From positions 103,219 through 167,218 of the forward strand of contig JAUXSF010000030.1 in the NCBI GenBank assembly GCA_030679955.1: a DNA stretch of 64,000 nucleotides. The letters run 5' to 3'. The translations under genes and the position numbers were made by a program. The notes beneath the pieces are model-generated. The model saw nothing but the letters and a program-made list of their open reading frames with translations. It was not told where the DNA came from and made no database searches. Numbering within the stretch: the stretch's first letter is position 1; every line of letters begins with the position of its first letter. Origin of the DNA: Chlamydiales bacterium (GTDB taxonomy: Bacteria; Chlamydiota; Chlamydiia; Chlamydiales; JAJFMA01). Shown here in pieces: positions 63,237 to 64,000 of this stretch.

Positions 63237-63871
63237 GCCGCGAAGGCGGCTATAGCATGTAGCCACAGGCGTGAGCCTGTGGAATAAGATAAAGCGAAAT
63301 TTAGCCGCGAAGGCGGCGACAGCAATCATCCAAAATGTTCTGTCTCAAATAAATATCGAGAATCGAATTCAATATTATGCACTTTTAATAATGCAATATA
63401 CTCTTGCTCGAATGTTTTTGTGCGGTGGTGTTCACGTTGATTTCGAATGTAGCAACGGACCGATTCTATTTGGGAATAACTTACGGTAAACGCTCCATAA
63501 CCCTTCTGCCATTCGAATCGGCCAACATTGTCAGGAAGCTCATTACGCCACTTTGATGCGTTTGCTTTAATTTCCCGAATAGCATCTGAAACAGCCTTGG
63601 CCGGGGATAAATTCGCCAACAAATGGACATGATCTTCTATTCCTCCAATTTCGATTAGATGACCATTTTGAGCGCGAATGATCCCCCCTATATATTCATA
63701 AAGGCGTTCGCCAAATGAAGCTACTATCGATTTAGAGCGAAATTTTGTGCTAAATACAATATGGTAGCTTAATTTGGTAAAGGTACCCATGGTTAACCTA
63801 GAGTTCTCTGTCGCCGCCTTCGCGGCTCGATTCTTACTATTCCTATACCACAGGCTTACGCCCAATGGTGT
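63237..63871. mobile_element. REP-flanked IS200-like element
   Basis: The transposase gene is bounded by matching imperfect palindromes. On the left: GCCGCGAAGGCGGC at 63237-63250 and 63304-63317, and CCACAGGCGTGAGCCTGTGG at 63263-63282. On the right: GCCGCCTTCGCGGC at 63813-63826 and CCACAGGCTTACGCCC from 63849. 63302-63322 and 63808-63829 are inverted copies. Similar REP hairpins elsewhere in the genome would be its substrates. Confidence 0.7.
63326..63790 (-). CDS. tnpA: IS200/REP-associated tyrosine (Y1) transposase
   Basis: The start at 63790 begins MGTFTKLSYHIVFSTKFR, typical of the family; the frame extends to 63865 across the REP palindrome. Of the 154 residues, the metal-binding HUH motif is His54/His56 in EDHVHLLANL and the likely nucleophile is Tyr114 in CYIRNQREHH. 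Y1 transposases cut single-stranded DNA at hairpins. The flanking REP-like palindromes suggest a RAYT or a close IS200 relative. No TnpB is present. Confidence 0.85.
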   Translation of the reverse strand: MGTFTKLSYHIVFSTKFRSKSIVASFGERLYEYIGGIIRAQNGHLIEIGGIEDHVHLLANLSPAKAVSDAIREIKANASKWRNELPDNVGRFEWQKGYGAFTVSYSQIESVRCYIRNQREHHRTKTFEQEYIALLKVHNIEFDSRYLFETEHFG

Positions 63872-63921
63872 TAAGTTAAGAGATAAGCTACTTAAAATTA
63901 AATATTTGTGAGATTAAAAAT

Positions 63922-63974
63922 TTCATGATATTCCTGTTTGGTTACCAAGCCAAAAACAAGGAATATCATGAAAA
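63922..63974 (+). promoter_or_regulatory. 15-bp perfect inverted repeat hiding a start codon
   Basis: TTTCATGATATTCCT at 63922-63936 pairs with AGGAATATCATGAAA at 63960-63974. A second palindrome (TTGGTTACCAA) sits in the loop. The ATG of the gene that begins at 63969 and its AGGA lie in the right arm. Confidence 0.5.
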
Positions 63975-64000
63975 AAGCTTCTGAAATTTTTGAGATCTTA
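63969..64000 (+). CDS. First codons of an unidentified gene, cut by the window end
   Basis: The ATG is preceded by AGGA and followed by codons reading MKKASEIFEIL before the window ends. Too short to identify. Because the start is inside an inverted repeat, the gene may be a transposase of a separate insertion sequence; that is conjecture. Confidence 0.35.

Overview
The window is chromosomal DNA from a member of the phylum Chlamydiae, probably an amoeba- or protist-associated lineage and not an animal pathogen. Two blocks of housekeeping genes keep the order known from Chlamydia trachomatis. One runs from a CT837-position gene through lptG, lptF, tilS, ftsH, pnp, rpsO and tadA. The other runs rpmE, prfA, prmC, ffh, rpsP, trmD, rplS, rnhB, then gmk, rpoZ and metG. 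FtsH has the long chlamydial form and TrmD carries a C-terminal extension. Between and inside these blocks lie genes that Chlamydiaceae lack, as expected of a larger environmental chlamydial genome.

Layout. Positions 1-18.5 kb are accessory. They hold the tail of an EEP nuclease/phosphatase-like protein, a 1558-residue BTB-type protein, a cytochrome P450-like gene, a MORN-repeat protein, a P450 remnant beside a MITE-like palindromic element, and an ankyrin-repeat protein whose C-terminal half looks like a CE-clan (Ulp1-like) cysteine protease. An operon of an ATAD3-like AAA+ ATPase and a helical-repeat membrane protein follows, then a small tRNA-Ser-flanked segment with a HicAB-like toxin-antitoxin pair. 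Positions 18.6-40.3 kb are the first conserved block, interrupted by an M32 carboxypeptidase, alanine racemase, two paralogous membrane proteins, GDP-fucose synthesis genes (gmd, fcl), a DUF2231 membrane protein and a second P450. Positions 40.3-44.5 kb hold three PEP-CTERM secreted proteins around a rhomboid-fold protein that has lost its catalytic residues.

Positions 44.7-51.2 kb are a dense translation and secretion operon. Positions 51.3-58.4 kb form an accessory insert between rnhB and gmk: a second CE-clan-like candidate, a protein with acidic 12-residue repeats, a secreted GH9 glycosidase, a small secreted protein and an NlpC/P60 peptidase. The window ends with yicC, gmk, rpoZ, a membrane protein, metG, a REP-flanked IS200-like transposase and the first codons of another gene.

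How the genes fit together. Conserved genes cover translation, RNA decay, protein targeting, LPS export and envelope quality control. The accessory genes fit a host-interaction role (BTB, ankyrin, MORN, protease-like and membrane-repeat proteins) plus surface work (fucose, PEP-CTERM, GH9, NlpC, D-alanine). Several families of long intergenic inverted repeats sit between convergent genes, and some supply the stop codons of neighbouring genes. All function calls are from sequence reading alone; no database search was run.
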